Shown here piece after piece: positions 1-10,584 of a stretch of 64,000 bases of DNA. The stretch is from NCBI GenBank assembly GCA_964016985.1, contig OZ024826.1:68168768-68232767 (forward strand). Reading direction: 5' to 3'. The translations under genes and the position numbers were made by a program. The DNA comes from Anodontia alba (lineage: Eukaryota; Mollusca; Bivalvia; Lucinida; Lucinidae). Below the pieces are notes generated by a model. It saw only the letters and a list, made by a program, of their open reading frames with translations. It had not been told where the DNA came from and ran no database searches. Each line of letters starts with the position of its first letter. Within the stretch, counting starts at the first letter, position 1.

Positions 1-222
1 ATTTTAGCTATTTTTGATCTACAAGTCACCCCGATGCTTCCTACCAAGTATCAAGTCAATTGGCCCAGGGGTGTAGGAGGAGTAGGCTTTTAAAGCAATT
101 GTTGACGCCGCACGACGGACGACGGACGACGCACGACGCACGACGGACGACGGACGACGGACGACGGACATTGACTGACCACAATAGCTCACCATGAGCA
201 CTTCGTGCTCAGGTGAGCTAAT
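1..222 (+). mobile_element. 3' end of a Helitron-like element (F1-type)
   Basis: The body of this element lies outside the window. What remains is the last part of a tandem unit, a (GGAC/GCAC)-type microsatellite at about 109-172, and a terminal hairpin at 185-220. The hairpin arms are TAGCTCACC[A]TGAGCAC and GTGCTCAGGTGAGCTA, closed by a TTC loop. All bases pair except one extra A in the left arm. The GGAC tract followed by a TAGCTCA...TGAGCTA hairpin recurs at 3531, 7811, 37231 and 55361, which supports a shared 3' terminus. Assignment to Helitron/Helentron-like non-autonomous elements is inference from this architecture. Confidence 0.75.
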
Positions 223-621
223 AAAAACAAGAGGCAGATTGGCAGACTTTAATCTATTTTCAATTGCCCTTACCCATTTAACATTTGTACTAAATTAGAG
301 TCCTACTGCTTCGGTGGCTTTGGAGAAGTAGTCTTTAAAAAAAAATCCTTTTTTTTTGTTTGAATTTAATGTTGCCGTGGAAACCAAACAAAATGCCCAC
401 TGGTCATGAAACACACAAACTGGGTAGACAATCATCAAATGATCATAACTGCCAAATGTGGTTCACATCACTTCACTGACTATGAAGAAAATGCAATTTA
501 ATCATTTTTCCTTTATAAGTGTATGGGAGCTTTCTGTTGCAATGGCAACCAAACCAAGAGGCAGATCACCTTTATTTTAGCTATTTTGAATTAGCCTTAC
601 CCAAGCAACATTTGTGCAAAA
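223..621 (+). repeat. Body of the outer Helitron-like element, GTTGCCATGGCAACC-type tandem unit
   Basis: The sequence carries a repeated module with a GTTGCCrTGGmAACC palindromic core, a stretch about a view to 'ATGATCATAACTGCCA', and a conserved 'AGTCmTACTGCTTC' motif. The same module recurs at about 6890-7180 and 7200-7490. It is therefore the left part of an outer element that ends at 7842 and was split by the F6 insertion at 622. No coding sequence is seen. Confidence 0.6.
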
Positions 622-791
622 CTAGAGCTGGTGTTTGTAAAACACTATGCACCCAACTGCCTGACTCTAACACTGCTTGACTCCAACACTGCTTGCCCAT
701 GATGGCAACAACAGTACAAATATATGAAATTTCATTGTTATTTTATCAAAGGGAAATAACTCTAAAATTGGAGATAATTGGGATAAGAAAA

Positions 792-3562
792 CAAGAGGCC
801 CACGGGCCACGATTCGCTCACCTGAGTGACATAGCCACTGCAGACATGCAGATGTTATGCAACATTTATCCAATCCTATCATCGCAACTAATGAAAATAT
901 CATCATTTGAGCAGTTCTTAGTTTTGAAGAAGAATATATGGGCCTGACAGTCAATGGAGCATGATCATGAATAAACTATCAATCACATTTCAACAGAAGG
1001 ATCAATGTGAAATTTGGTGGAAATTGGCTAAGTGGTTTCTAAGAATCATGATTTTATACATGTAAACAGCACAGTGGCAGGGACATATTATAAATATAAA
1101 CCAGATGATGGCCATCTTAGATTTCCAATCAGAACAATTTTAACTACTGTTGATCTACAAGTCGCTTCGATACTTTCAATATAAATGTATATGGCCCACA
1201 CAAATAGGGAAGCAAATTTGACCTTGGAGGTAAAAAGGTCAAATGTCAACATAAACCATCATTTGAGCAATTTTGGTAGATCTCCTGTCCCCTATAATTT
1301 GTGCAAAGATTAGGACCCAGGGCTTATTTGGTTATGGAGAAGAAGATTTTTAAAGGTTTTTACCATATATTGGCATGGCAGCCATTTTGATCAATGGACC
1401 ATATCCATTTTAGCAATCTTTCATTCTCCTGCCCACGGAGGCTCCGCATGAAATTTGAGCAACACTGGCCCGGAGGCTTCAGAGGAAAAGCCATTTGAAA
1501 TTATCAACATTTTTTCCATACAAATGTATGGCGCCCATACAAATGCATACAGAAGCAAACTTGACCTCGCCATAAAAAGGTTAAATGTCAATGTATGACA
1601 ATTATTTTAGCAACTTTGGTAGACCGCCTGTTCCAGATGATATATGCAAAGATTCAGCCACAAGCCATCCTCGGTTTTAGAGAATAAGATTTTTAAATGT
1701 TTTTTCCCATGCAAATGCATAAGGAAGCAACTTGACCTTGCCGTAAAAAGGTCAAATGTCAATGTATGACCATTATTTTAGCAACTTTGGTAGACCCCCT
1801 GTCCCCGATGATTTATGCAAATATTCAGCCCCAAAGCATCCTCTGTTCTAGAGAAGAAGATTTATAAAGGTTTTTACCATATATGGGCATGGCACCCATC
1901 TTGGTCAATGAACCGTGACCATTTTAGCAATCTTTTGTTCCCCCTACCTAAGGAGGCTCCATATGAACTTTGAGCAAAATTGGCCCAGAGGCTCCAGAGA
2001 AGAAGTTGTTTGAAATTCTGAACATTTTTCCCATACAAATGCATAAGGAAGCAAAATTGACCTTAACGTAAAAAGGTCAAATATCAATGTACGACCATTA
2101 TTTTAGCAATTTTGGTAGCCCTCTTGTTCCCGAAGATATATGCAAAGATTCAGCCATAAAGCATGCTCAGTTTTGGAGAAGAAGATTTTTAAAGGTTTTT
2201 CCCATACAAATGCATAGGGAAGCAAACTTGACCTTGCCGTAAAAAGGTCAAACGTCAACATACGACAATTCTTTTAGCAATGTTGGTAGACCTCCCGTCC
2301 TCGATGATTCCTGCCAAGGTTCAGCCTAAAGGCATTCTCGGTTCTGAAGGAGAAGATTTTTAAAGGTTTTTACCATATATGGGCGTGGCGGCCATCTTGG
2401 TCAACAGACCGTGACCATTTTAGCAATTTTTCGTTCCCCCCACCCTAAGGAGGCTCCATATGAAATTTGAGCAAAATTGGCCCAGAGGCTCCAGAGGAGA
2501 AGTTGTTTGAAATTCTGGTCATTTTTCCCATACAAATGCATAAGGAAGCAAAATTGACCTTAACGTAAAAAGGTCAAATGTCAATGTGGGCGTGGCGGCC
2601 ATCTTGGTCAACGGACCGCGACCATTTTAGCAACTTTTCGTTCCCCCACCCTAAGGAGGCTCCATATGAAATTTGAGCAAAATTGGCTCAGCGGTTTCAG
2701 AGGAGAAGTCGTTTGAAAATGTTAACGGACGGACACACGGACGGACCCACGAATGGGTACATACGTGGCTATGCACTTTGTGGCAAAAATCATTAAGTGG
2801 CTACTGATTTTAAGTGCCTATTACTGTCCATCATTATGTGTCTACAAATTACATTTAGCCACATTAGGTATGGATTACCTGTCCATAGCTATTATTCTCT
2901 TGTGTGGGTAGCCATTTAACCACATTAGGTATGGATTACCTGTCAGTAGCTACCATTCTCTTATGTGGCTAGCCATTTAGCCACGTTAGGTATAGATTAA
3001 CTGTCCATAAGGGGCTACTGATTTTAAGTGGCTTTGGATTACCTGTCCATAGCTATTATTCTCTTGTGTGGGTAGCCATTTAACCACATTAGGTATGGAT
3101 TACCTGTCAGTAGCTACCATTCTCTTATGTGGCTAGCCATTTAGCCACGTTAGGTATAGATTAACTGTTCATAAGGGGCTACTGATTTTAAGTGGCTTTC
3201 AAAAGATGTATTACTGCGCAGGCGCATAAAAAAAGATGGTACCCGAGGGTACTTGGACGTCCTTAGGAATGGATGGATTTCTGACCATTATTATGTGCCT
3301 ACAAATTAAAATAACTTTATTTAGCCAGATTAAGTATGGATTACCTGTCCATATCTCTCTCTTATGTGGCTAGCCTGGTATGACCATTTTGCCACTTAAG
3401 TATCTAAAATGCTGATGGTAAGCCACGCAAGTACCCGCTCGTGGGTCCGGACGGACGGACGGACGGACGCACGCACGGACGGACGGACGCACGGACGGAC
3501 GGACGGACAACGGACGAAAAGTGATCACAATAGCTCATCCTGAGCAGAGCTCAGGTGAGCTA
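792..3562 (+). mobile_element. Helitron-like element, family F1, full length
   Basis: The element starts with CAAGAGGCCCACGGGCC (an interrupted palindrome) followed by TCGCTCACCTGAG. It ends with a long GGAC microsatellite (about 3450-3515) and the hairpin TAGCTCATCCTGAGC / GCTCAGGTGAGCTA at 3531-3562. The body holds irregular units with motifs such as AAAAAGGTCAAATGTCAA and GGCGGCCATCTTGG. The flanks are 'GGATAAGAAAA' and 'AAATACGG'. The related F6 copy at 10741-10760 reads GGATAAG, seven A and TACGG without interruption. This gives an internal empty site with at most a 1-bp duplication. Confidence 0.85.
2743..3448. mobile_element. 706-bp TIR cassette inside the GGAC tract of the F1 element
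   Basis: The left end GGACCCACGAATGGGTAC...CGTGGCT (2743-2770) is matched in reverse complement by AGCCACG...GTACCCGCTCGTGGGTCC (3421-3448), with about four mismatches over 28 bp. Microsatellite sequence continues on both sides. The interior holds a near-perfect tandem duplication of about 160 bp starting at about 2872 and 3031, plus many AGCCAC/GTGGCT words. There is no ORF. It could be a small DNA transposon that prefers this tract, or a tract-mediated capture. Confidence 0.6.
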
Positions 3563-4366
3563 AAATACGGGTCACCTATTTTTTCATGAGGAATCAAAAT
3601 ATGAAATTTCTAAACATTAGCATACCTGGTTCTAAACTTATGCTATACACAACAAAGCAACGACATTAAATGGCCAGAAATTGCGAAGGGCCATAATTCC
3701 AACATTTCATTTAATTGGTTCAAAATTTAATCAGGCGATCTCCTCCTCAATTCCAATCAGTATACCAAATATCATGGCTCTGGCTTAAATACTTTTTGAG
3801 ATATCTTGCTGATAAGGTCAAAATGCCTAGAACTACAAAGGGCCATAACTTCATCAATTTTTCATGGAATTCCCTAAAAAACAAATCAGATAATCTCCAC
3901 ATCATCCCCAATCAGCATGTAATATTTCAAGACCCTAGTTTAAGTACTTTTCGAGACATCTTGCTGACAAGGTCAAAATGCGCAGAACTGCAAAGGGCCA
4001 TAACTTTATCAATATTTTCACGGAATTCTCTCAAAATATAATCAGGTAATTTACACATCATTCCCACTCACTATATCGAATTTCAAGAACCCAGCTTAAA
4101 TACTTTTCAAGAAGTCTTGCTAACAAGATTTAATTCTGATTTTTTTCAAAGGGGCATAAACAAACATGCTAGACAAGAAAAAAAAAATACGGGTCAGCTA
4201 TTTTTTCATTGGGAACCCAAATATAAAATTTCAAAACCCTAGCATGCAGGGTTCTTAAGATATGGCATGCACAAAAAAGCCTGATGAATGGACAAACAGA
4301 TGGATGGACAAATGAAGGCAAAATAATATGCCCCATCAATTTCATTCGAAACTGGGGGCATAATCA

Positions 4367-6610
4367 GGTCATCTACTCATTGCTACCAATCTATTCATCA
4401 AGTTTCAAGGCTACAGCTTCAATAGTTTTTTTTTAGATATTTTGCTGACAAAGGAAACATGCCCAAATTTACAAAGGGCCATTACCTACGAAATATTTTT
4501 CAGAATTTACAAAAAAGTTAATCAAGTCATCTACTCATCATTACCAATCAATTCACCAAGTTACAAGTCTCTAGCTCAAACAGTTTTTGAGATATTTTGC
4601 TGACAAGATAAAAATGCCCAAAATAACAAAGGGCCATAACTCAATAAGTATTTTCAAAATTTATTCAAAAGTTAATCAGGTTGTCATCATTACAAATATA
4701 TTCACTACATTTCATGGCTTTGGCTCTAACAGTTTTTGAGATATTTTGCTGACAAGGTAAAAATGCCCCAAATCACAAAGGGCCATAGCTCAGGAAGCAT
4801 TTTTCAAAATTTCTTCAAAAGTTAATCAGGTTGTCTACTCATCACTACCAGTCTATTCATCACGTTTCAAGGCTCTAGCTCCAATGGTTTTTGAGATATT
4901 TTGCTGACAAGGTAAAAATGCCCAAAATTACAAAGGGCCATAACTCATGAAGTATTTTTCAGAATTTCTTCAAAAGTTAATCAGGTCATCTACTCATCAC
5001 TGCAAATCCATTTACTAAGTTTCAAGGCTCTAGCTCTAATAGTTTTTGAGATATTTTGCTGACAAGGTAAAAAATGCCCAAAATTAAAAAGGGCCATAGC
5101 TCAAGAAGTATTTTTCAAAAGTTCTTCAAAAGTAAATCAGGTTGTCTACTCATCACTACCAGTCTATTCATCAAGTTTCAAGGCTCTAGCTCCAACGGTT
5201 TTTGAGATATTTTGCTAACAAGGTAAAATTGCCCAAAAGTACAAAGGGCCATAACTCATGAAGTATATTTCAAAATTTCTTCAAAAGTTAATCAGGTCAT
5301 CTACTCATCACTACAAATCCATTTACTAAGTTTCAAGGCTCTAGCTCTAACAGTTTTTGACATATTTTGCTGACAAGGTAAAAATGCCTAAAATTACAAA
5401 GGGGCATAACTCAAGAAGTATATTTGAAAATTTCTTCAAAACTTAATCAGGTCGTCTACTCATCACTACCAGTCTATTCATCGTTTCAAGGCTCTAGCTT
5501 TAATAGTTTTTGAGATATTTTGCTGACAAGTTAAAAATGCCCAAAATTACAAAGGACCATAACTCATGAAGAATTTTTCAGAATTTCTTCAAAAGTTATT
5601 CAGGTCATCTACTCATCACTACAAATTGATTTACTAAGTTTCAAGGCTCAAGCTCTAATAGTTTTTGAGATATTTTGCTGACAAGATAAAAATGCCCAAA
5701 ATTATTAAGGGCCATAACTCATGAAGTATTTTTCAGAATTTCTTCATAAGTTAATCAGGTCATCTACTCATCACTATAAATCCATTTACAAAGTTTCAAG
5801 GCTCTAGCTCTAACAGTTTTTGACATATTTTGCTGACAAGATAAAAATGCCTAAAATTACAAAGGGGCATAACTCAAGAAGTATATTTCAAAATTTCTTC
5901 AAAAGTTAATCAGGTCGTCTACTCATCACTACCAGTCTATTCATCGTTTCAAGGCTCTAGCTTTTATAGTTTTCGAGATATTTTGCTGACAAGTTAAAAA
6001 TGCCCAAAATTACAAAGGGCCATAACTCATTAAGTATTTTTCAGAATTTCTTCAAAAGTTAATCAGGTCATCTACTCATCACTACAAATTGATTTACTAA
6101 GTTTCAATGGCTCAAGCTCTAACAGTTTTTGAGATATTTTGCTGACAAGGTAAAAATGCCCAAAATTACAAAGGGCCATAACTCGAGAAGTATTTTTCAA
6201 AATTTCTTCAAAAGTTAATCAGGTTGTCTACTCATCACTACCAGTCTATTCATTAAGTTTCAAGGCTCTAGCTCCAACGGTTTTTGAGATATTTTGCTGA
6301 CAAGGTAAAAATGCCCAAAATTACAAAGGGCCATAACTCATGAAGTATTTTTCAGAATTTCTTCATAAGTTAACCAGGTCACCTACTCATCACTATAAAT
6401 CCATTTACAAAGTTTCAAGGCTCTAGCTCTAACAGTTTTAGAGCTATTTTGCTGACAAGGTAATAATGCCCAAAATTACAAAGGGCCATAACTCAAGAAG
6501 TATTTTTCAAAATTTCTTCAAAAGTTAATCAGGTTGTCTACTCATCACTACCAGTCTATTCATCAAGTTTCAAGGCTCTAGCTTCAATAGTTTTTGAGAT
6601 ATTTTGCTGA
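4367..6610 (+). repeat. ~155-bp tandem array with alternating (dimeric) units in F6 copy A
   Basis: About 14 units start with a version of AATCAGGTyrTCTACTCATC at 4672, 4825, 4975, 5129, 5285, 5440, 5592, 5747, 5902, 6057, 6213, 6368 and 6524. Two unit types tend to alternate. One reads CACTACAAATCCATTTACTAAG and the other CACTACCAGTCTATTCATC; they also differ at CAAGAAGTA versus CATGAAGTA. This is a roughly 310-bp higher-order repeat. Copy B carries the same array (about 11570-12890). Confidence 0.85.
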
Positions 6611-6852
6611 CAAGATTGCATCCATATTTTTTCAAAGGGCCATAACTCAGAAAAGGGGCATAATCCTGTCAAGAAAAAAAATACGTGTCAGCTATTTTTT
6701 CATGAGGAATATATATAAGAAATTTCAACCCAGTAAAATTCACGGTTCTAAAGTTATGCTATGCATCAAAAAGCGTGACGAACGGACAGACGGACAGACG
6801 AACAACCCAGAAGCAATATGCCCCTCCAACTTCTTTGAAGTTGGGGGCATAA

Positions 6853-7842
6853 TTAGAGTCATACTGCTTCAGTGGTTTTGGAGTAGCTGTCATTTAACAA
6901 ATTCCTTTATTAAAATTAAATGTTGCCATGGCAACCAAACAAAATGGCGGCTGGTCATAAAACACATACACTGGGTAGCCAATTGGCCATCAAACACATA
7001 CACTGAGTAGCCAATCATCCAATGATCATAACTGCCAATTGTGGTTCACATCTCTTCACTTGTTATGAAGAAAATGCAATTTAACCATTTTCCCATTATG
7101 TCTATGGGAGCTTTCTGTTGCATGGCAACCAAACCAAAAACAAAAACACCATAATTTTAGCTATTGTGAATTGCCTTTACCCAAGCAACATTTGTACAAA
7201 ATCAGAGTCATACTGCTTCAGTGGTTTTGGTGGAGATGTCATTTAAAAAAAATTCCTTTTTTAAATGGCAACCAAACAAAATGGCCATTGGTCATAAAAC
7301 ACATATGCTAGGTAGACAATCACCCAATGATTATAACTGCCAAATATGGTTCACATCACTTCATTGGTTATGGAGAAAATGCAATTTAACCATTTTCCCA
7401 TTATAAGTCTATGGGAGCTTTCTGTTGCCATGGCAACCAAACCAATAGGCAGAGCACCTAATTTTAGCTATTATAAAGGCCCCTTACCAAGCAAAATTCT
7501 TACTAAGTTAGGGACAAATCGCTTCAATGGCTTTGAAGGAGTTGTCATTTGAAAGTGTTAACAGACAACCGGACGGACGTTCGTACTTATAGAGATTTGT
7601 TGGGTACTACAGTGTTACTTTTTCAGCTCAAAATACCCAACAATACGCCTAAATACCCAACAAGTGCCTCAAATTTATTGGGTACTTACTTTGGACACTT
7701 ACGGAATAAATGGCAAGTACCCAATTCATGTCTACCCAATATATGCTCATTCGTGGGCTTGGACAGTTGGACAGACAGATGAACTGACGACGGACAAAAA
7801 GTTATCACTATAGCTCATCCTGAGCATAGCTCAGGTGAGCTC
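6853..7842 (+). mobile_element. 3' part of the outer Helitron-like element
   Basis: Two GTTGCCATGGCAACC-type modules continue from 223-621, then a GGAC start at about 7570, a ~190-bp insert of TGGGTAC/TACCCA-rich sequence (about 7578-7770), more GACA/GGAC, and the terminal hairpin TAGCTCATCCTGAGC / GCTCAGGTGAGCT at 7811-7841. The small insert sits in the same microsatellite slot as the 706-bp cassette of the F1 copy. Short ORFs across this stretch run through repeats and are not genes. Confidence 0.7.
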
Positions 7843-8428
7843 ATAAAATTTGCATACTATTACCTCTAAACAATATGCTGTGAAAAGTTTATGGAAATTT
7901 TCAAAGGGGCATAACTGCCAAAATTTGGTGTCTGGTAACCTCGAAATAATATGCACTGCTCCACATCATGGTGTAACTATTTACGAAGTTTCAGCTTGAT
8001 TGGATGTAAACTGTAGGAGGAGCTAGCCGGAAACGAAAAATTTACAGAAATTTTCAAAGGGGTATAACTCTGCTAATATTTGGATGACTGTAACCTCGAA
8101 ATCATATGCACTGCTCCACATCATGGTCTAACTATAAATGAAGTTTCAGCTTGATCGGATCTAAACTGTAGGAGGAGTTAGCCGGAAACGAAAAGTTTAC
8201 ATAAATTTTCAAAGCGGCATAACTCTGCTAATATTTGGTGGACTATAACCTCCGAAACAATATGTGTTGCTCCACATCATGATCTAACTAAACACCAAGT
8301 TTCAGCTTGATCGGATGTAAACTGTAGGAGGAGTTAGCCGGAAACGAAAAAGTTTACGGACGGACGGACGGATGGACGGACGGATGCCAGACTCTGTAAT
8401 ACGTCCTGTTTTTCAAATGGGCGTATGA
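7843..8428 (+). mobile_element. Helitron-like element family F8, 5'-truncated fragment
   Basis: There are about three and a half units of ~159 bp containing CTGTAGGAGGAGTTAGCCGG and GGTGGACTGTAACCTCG-like words. They are followed by (GGAC)n at about 8356-8385 and the F8 end CAAATGGGCGTATGAAAA. The same family occurs at 30705-31766 and 55578-56859. Confidence 0.7.
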
Positions 8429-8618
8429 AAAGAGTGAAACTGTCCATATTAATCTATGTTGTAAAAATAAGTAATGTATTGAACAGGCTGCCAATGGCCA
8501 AATTGTTTAAATGCTATGTTCTACAGGATGTTCAAATGTGGTTTTAAGAAAATTACACATACCACAAGATCCTGGGATGGCGCAGACAGTATGGGAAAAA
8601 TTTGATCAGTAAACTCAC

Positions 8619-9245
8619 CTTATATGATTTGCTGTTGACAGGTGACTCATGGTCTACTAGTTCTTCCTTGGCCTGAAGAGGGGAGCTATTTCTGGACGAG
8701 CTTCCCAGTGGATCAATACCATTTTTGAAGAACTGTTCTTTTTCATGAAATGCTTCTTTTTTAAAACTTTTCTTCAGGGCAAATGTATGTCCAAGGGCCA
8801 CTGGAGATGTACCAGCAGATCCAGTATTTGAGTAAGAGCCGGATTTGGCAAACACTGACTTTATCTGATTCAGTTTAATCAAGTTAAAATGTTTTGTATT
8901 CGTTTTGTTTATTTCATCCCGACTAGATTTTACTTTAGTGAAAGCACTAGGTCCATTATTGCTTATTGCTGTTGGGCAAGAGTTCATCCGAGATAATGAT
9001 GGGTCATGTGGTATTGGAACAAAGTAAGCTTCCTCTAGCATTCTTTTCATTTTCAACTGAACAAAGGGTGATGATGACTCCTGATTAACTTCATCTTCCA
9101 AGGGGGATAATCTTGATGGAGACTCCATGTCAGATAACTCTGAATGAGAACAAGAGTCTGAGCTTGGGTCACTCATATAATGGACTAGATTTGTCTGCTC
9201 ACTGTTGTCACATGGACTATCTCTACCTTCTGTCATCTTCATAAA
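8619..9245 (-). CDS. Internal coding exon of an unrecognised host gene
   Basis: The open stretch is bounded by a strong acceptor (GTTTTTCTTCTTTCAG, AG at 9247-9246) and a consensus donor (AAG|GTGAGT, GT at 8618-8617). The exon is 627 nt, exactly 209 codons, phase 0 at both ends, starting FMKMTEGRDSP. The peptide is rich in Ser, Asn and Glu, with clusters such as SDPSSDSCSHSELSDMESPS. It has a charged segment LKMKRMLEEAYFVPIP, then SLSRMNSCPTAISN, and looks mostly disordered. Composition differs clearly from the flanking repeats. I do not recognise the family; it resembles a linker in a signalling or scaffold protein. The neighbouring exons are not in view. A translation start at either Met near the 5' end is possible if this is a first coding exon, but the acceptor argues for an internal one. 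Confidence 0.75.
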
Positions 9246-9339
9246 CTGAAAGAAGAAAAACACCATCCATTCATACCTTTTAAGAAGAGTCACATGGGCC
9301 ATGGCTTGCTCACATGAGGGAATTAGTTATTGCATATCT

Positions 9340-10545
9340 TAGATAGTTTCCAACTAGTACCCCTAGAACAGCAGTCCAGTAGACCATTGCTGAACTCCTG
9401 CAATATTGGTGCTTTCTCTCAGAATAGTGATCCAGTTGATCATTGCTGAACATCTGCACTATCGGTGCTTTCTCTTAGATTTTGATTGTGTTGGGGTTTA
9501 ACGACACGTCAACCCTTAAGGGTCATTTTGTGTCGTCGCTTTCTCTTAGATAGTTTCCAACAAGTACCCCTGGAACAGCAGTCAATCACTGAGAAACTCC
9601 TACACTATAGGCGCTTTCTCTTAGTTTCCAACTAGTACCCCTACAACAGTAGTCCAGTTGATCATTGCTGAACTCCTGGTTGATCGTTGCTGAACTTCTG
9701 CACTATTGGTGCTTTCTCTCAGAGAGTTTCCAACTTAGTACCCCTAGAACAGAAGTCCAGTTGATCATTGTTGAACATGTGTACTATAGGTGCTTTCTGT
9801 TAGTTTCCAACAGGTACCAATAAAACAGTAGTTCAGTTGATTGTTACTGAACTTCTGCACTATTGGTTCTTTCTCTCAGATAGTTTCCAACTGGTACCCC
9901 TAGAACAGTAGTCCAGTAGACCATTGCTCAACTCCTGTACTATTGGTGCTTTCTCTCAGAACAGTAGTCCAGTTGATCATTGCTGAACATCTGCACTATC
10001 GGTGCTTTCTCTTAGATAGTTTCCAACTAGTACCCCTAGAACAGAAGTCCAGTTGATCATTGTTGAACATCTGCACTATAGGTGCTTTCTCTCAGATAGT
10101 TTCTGACTGGTACCCATAAAACAGTAGTTCAGTTGATCGAACTTCAGCACTATTGGTGCTTTCTCTCAGATAGTTTCCAACTTAGTACCCCTAGAACATA
10201 GTCCAGCTGATCATTGCTGAACTCCTCCACTACTGGTGCTTTCTCTCCGATAGTTTCCAACTACATGTAGTACCCCTCGAACAAAGTCCAACTGACTGTT
10301 ACTGAACTTCTGCTCTATAGGTGCTTTCTCAGATTAGTTTCCAACTAGTACCCCTAGAGCAGTAGTCCAGTTGATTGTTACTGAACTCCTGCACTATTGG
10401 TGCGACTTAGTACCTTTAGAACAGTAGTCTAGTTAATCATTACTGAACTCCTGATCTGTTGGTGCTCTCTCTCAGATAGTTTCCAACAAGTACTCCAAGA
10501 ATAGTAGTCCAGTTGATAGTTATCAAACATCTGCACTATAAGAGG
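9340..10545 (+). repeat. ~79-bp tandem array C, block 1
   Basis: About 15 degenerate units contain AGTTTCCAACTAGTACCCC, TAGAACAGTAGTCCAGTTGA, TCATTGCTGAACTCCTGCAC and TATTGGTGCTTTCTCTCAG. Each unit on the plus strand holds a pyrimidine tract plus CAG that looks like a 3' splice site. The block is cut off at about 10545, where unique sequence and the F6 copy B follow. The array resumes at 15386. Confidence 0.9.
9487..9536 (+). repeat. Short dispersed-repeat fragment (GTTGGGGTTTAACG...)
   Basis: A ~50-bp segment interrupts one array-C unit. It contains GTGTTGGGGTTTAACGACAC and ends TTTTGTGTCGTCGC, so GACAC and GTGTC form a small inverted pair. From memory, GTTGGGGTTTAACG-like sequence is widespread in molluscan SINE-type repeats, but the family cannot be named from sequence alone. 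Confidence 0.35.
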
Positions 10546-10584
10546 GTTGTTTGATATGTAATGTGTATTGTATTACAGCATGAA

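Larger units (their letters stand above)
622..6852 (+). mobile_element. Helitron-like element, family F6, copy A (interrupted by an F1 element)
   Basis: This is a non-autonomous element of about 3.46 kb once the 2.77-kb F1 insert is removed. The 5' end has the palindrome GTGTTTgtaAAACAC followed at once by TATGCACCCAACT. The 3' end is a GGAC/GACA tract and a hairpin at 6817-6851, ending GAAGTTGGGGGCATA. The 5' subterminal sequence is the complement of the 3' arm with one mismatch; copy B at 10585 matches perfectly. The flanks CAAAA and TTAGAGTC abut at an uninterrupted repeat near 7195-7210 (CAAAATCAGAGTC), so no target duplication is visible. No Rep/helicase ORF is present. Confidence 0.8.

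Noticed and set aside
109..172. GGAC/GCAC microsatellites treated as independent loci, and regularly spaced repeats that might look like CRISPR.
   Set aside because: The microsatellites sit at fixed positions before HLE hairpins and belong to those elements; this is eukaryotic DNA and the arrays lack spacers of constant length with unique content.
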